Positions 6,283-7,817 of a stretch of DNA of 7,817 nt are shown in pieces. How positions within the stretch are numbered: the stretch's first letter is position 1; each line of letters starts with the position of its first letter. A program made the position numbers and the translations under genes. This DNA is from Planctomycetota bacterium (GTDB lineage: Bacteria > Planctomycetota > Phycisphaerae > WQYP01). The stretch spans positions 1 through 7,817 of the forward strand of contig JAKBAC010000153.1 of assembly GCA_021809365.1 (NCBI GenBank), read 5' to 3'. Under the pieces are notes generated by a model. The model was not told the DNA's origin and did not search any database. It saw nothing but the letters and a program-made list of their open reading frames with translations.

Positions 6283-7817
6283 GAATTGACGAACTCAAGG
6301 TCAATGCCGTGGTTCGCGGGGGGATTTTTCCCGAACCCGTGAAGATATTGGTTGTGCAGCCGCTGGGCGATTCGGTCAAAGTCATCGGGCAGGGCATGCA
6401 GAGCGGGAAGGTTCACGAGCCGGTGCTCAATGCCCAGCAGATTGCGGCATTGCAGGCCAATCCGGAGACCGAGCCATTTGATGGCAAACCGCTGCATTTT
6501 CGCCTCGGCATTGAGGCCATGCGCCTGGCCCTGGCCTACGAATACGATCCTTATTTTGCTTTGTCCATTGCGCGGGTGGACCCGTTGCCACACCAGTTGG
6601 AGGCGGTCTACGATTATTTTCTAAAATTGCCGCGCATTCGATTCCTGCTGGCGGATGATCCGGGGGCGGGTAAGACCATCATGGCCGGGCTGCTCCTCAA
6701 AGAGTTGAAAATCCGGGGGCTGGTAAAAAGGACGCTGATTATTGCCCCGGCAAGCCTGACTTTTCAGTGGCAACGGGAAATGAAAGACAAATTCCGCGAA
6801 GATTTTGAAATTGTCCGCAGCGATGTCCTGCGCGCCAACTACGGTTCCAACCCCTGGCAGGATAAAAATCAGGTCATTACATCCGTGGCATGGGTTTCCC
6901 GCATTGAAGATGCGAAAGACAGTTTGTTGCGCAGCCGCTGGGATCTGGTGATTGTGGATGAAGCCCATAAAATGGCGGCATACGGTGATGATAAGAAAAC
7001 TCTGGCCTACCAACTTGGCGAAGCCCTCTCAGGTTTGACCGATCATTATCTGCTGATGACAGCCACGCCGCACAAGGGTGATCCGGATCAGTTTTGTCTG
7101 TTTCTGGAACTGCTGGATCCGGATGTGTATGGGAATGTCAAAAGCCTTGAAGAGGCGATGAAACGCAATAACGCGCCGTTTTATTTGCGCCGCACCAAAG
7201 AAGCGCTGGTAAATTTTCCCGATCCGGATACCGGCCAGAACAAATTCCTGTTCACCAAACGAACTGTACAAACCATGAGTTTCAATATTGACCATGATGA
7301 ATTTGAACTCTATGACGCCCTGACACGGTACGTGGAAGACCAGTCCATCAAGGCGCAGGCGGCCAATTCTTCCACCGGACGGGCGGTGGGTTTTACCATG
7401 GCGATGCTGCAACGGCGGTTTGCCTCCAGCGTATTTGCGGTGCGGCGCACGCTGGAGCGCATGCGTGATAAACGCAAGGCAATTTTGACCGATCCGGAAG
7501 GATACCGCGAAGAGCAGATGAATAAGCGGGTCCCGGAGAATTTTGAAGACCTGGCGGATGATGAGCAGCAAAAAATCATGTCCGATCTGGAAGGCGCGGT
7601 GCCCACGGTTGAGGCTGAAACACTGCGCGAGGATATTTTTAATCTGGAGAAACTCATTGATCTGGCCCGGCAGCTTGAGCAGCGGGAAACCGAATCCAAA
7701 CTGGTAAAATTGCGCGAAGTGATCAACAGCCGGGGCATTTTCAGCGATCCTAAAATGAAGCTGCTGATATTTACCGAGCATAAGGACACACTGGATTATC
7801 TCGTCGGGAAATTGGAA
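6279..7817 (+). CDS. SNF2/DEAH-type superfamily 2 helicase of a DISARM/DUF1156-like cluster, C-terminus cut by window edge
   Basis: The first 513 codons are present. An N-terminal region of about 100 residues is followed by the helicase core: PLPHQ (102-106), motif I DDPGAGKT (126-133), motif Ia IIAPASL (154-160), motif II DEAH (227-230), motif III TATP (261-264), and LRRTKE (303-308). A charged, helical insert (about 340-490) precedes motif IV of the second RecA-like lobe, KLLIFTEHKDTLDYL (494-508), where the window ends. The DDPGAGKT form, in place of the DEMGLGKT of chromatin remodellers, is what I know from large (about 1000-residue) helicases encoded with DNA methyltransferases in DISARM-like and DUF1156/DUF499 systems. 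It would move along or remodel double-stranded DNA using ATP. ATG 6279 is chosen because AAAGG lies 7 bases upstream. The start overlaps the stop of the small frame before it. Membership in a given defence type cannot be settled without the genes to the right. Confidence 0.9.
   Translation, partial: MRIDELKVNAVVRGGIFPEPVKILVVQPLGDSVKVIGQGMQSGKVHEPVLNAQQIAALQANPETEPFDGKPLHFRLGIEAMRLALAYEYDPYFALSIARVDPLPHQLEAVYDYFLKLPRIRFLLADDPGAGKTIMAGLLLKELKIRGLVKRTLIIAPASLTFQWQREMKDKFREDFEIVRSDVLRANYGSNPWQDKNQVITSVAWVSRIEDAKDSLLRSRWDLVIVDEAHKMAAYGDDKKTLAYQLGEALSGLTDHYLLMTATPHKGDPDQFCLFLELLDPDVYGNVKSLEEAMKRNNAPFYLRRTKEALVNFPDPDTGQNKFLFTKRTVQTMSFNIDHDEFELYDALTRYVEDQSIKAQAANSSTGRAVGFTMAMLQRRFASSVFAVRRTLERMRDKRKAILTDPEGYREEQMNKRVPENFEDLADDEQQKIMSDLEGAVPTVEAETLREDIFNLEKLIDLARQLEQRETESKLVKLREVINSRGIFSDPKMKLLIFTEHKDTLDYLVGKLE

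Noticed and set aside
7029..7781. Long open frame (250 codons) on the minus strand
   Set aside because: It lies wholly inside the helicase gene, whose motifs are clear; the minus-strand translation is His/Gln/Phe-rich without domain features and is an antisense shadow.

Overview
The window most likely comes from a Gram-negative-type bacterium of roughly mid-50s % GC. A periplasmic adaptor needs two membranes, and a PEP-CTERM sorting tail (here a broken copy) points to an exosortase-bearing lineage. Verrucomicrobia, Planctomycetes, Lentisphaerae or some Proteobacteria and Acidobacteria would fit; the PVC group is my guess only.

Left part (1-3340), drug or stress efflux: a MarR-family repressor gene and a MacA-type periplasmic adaptor gene run leftwards as one unit. 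The adaptor runs off the window edge, and a MacB-like ABC transporter would be expected beyond it. A 12-helix MFS exporter gene runs rightwards from the same 97-bp divergent control region. That region carries a perfect palindrome, TCACGCGTGA, directly against a good -10 box for marR. The simplest reading is that one MarR protein controls both exporters.

Middle (3341-3844), a 504-bp stretch with no intact gene. It holds a 9-bp inverted repeat, the frameshifted C-terminal end of a PEP-CTERM protein on the minus strand, a perfect 23-bp inverted repeat whose arms carry CTAG near their outer ends (MITE- or REP-like), a pair of ATGCGAC direct repeats and a textbook extended -10 promoter for the next gene. 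It looks like an insertion or recombination junction.

Right part (3845-7817), probable defence-type module: a 709-residue protein with four N-terminal membrane helices and a KAP/YobI-like P-loop NTPase domain; an 18-bp perfect palindrome just after it; a short open frame without a clear start (80 codons) that overlaps the next gene by ATGA; and the first 513 codons of a large SNF2/DEAH-type helicase. This helicase resembles those found beside DNA methyltransferases in DISARM-like and DUF1156/DUF499-type anti-phage or restriction clusters. The rest of the helicase and any partner genes lie beyond the right edge. The pairing of a membrane KAP-like NTPase with this helicase is the best candidate for something undescribed, but that they work together is inference from position only. 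No tRNA, rRNA, CRISPR array or transposase gene was seen.
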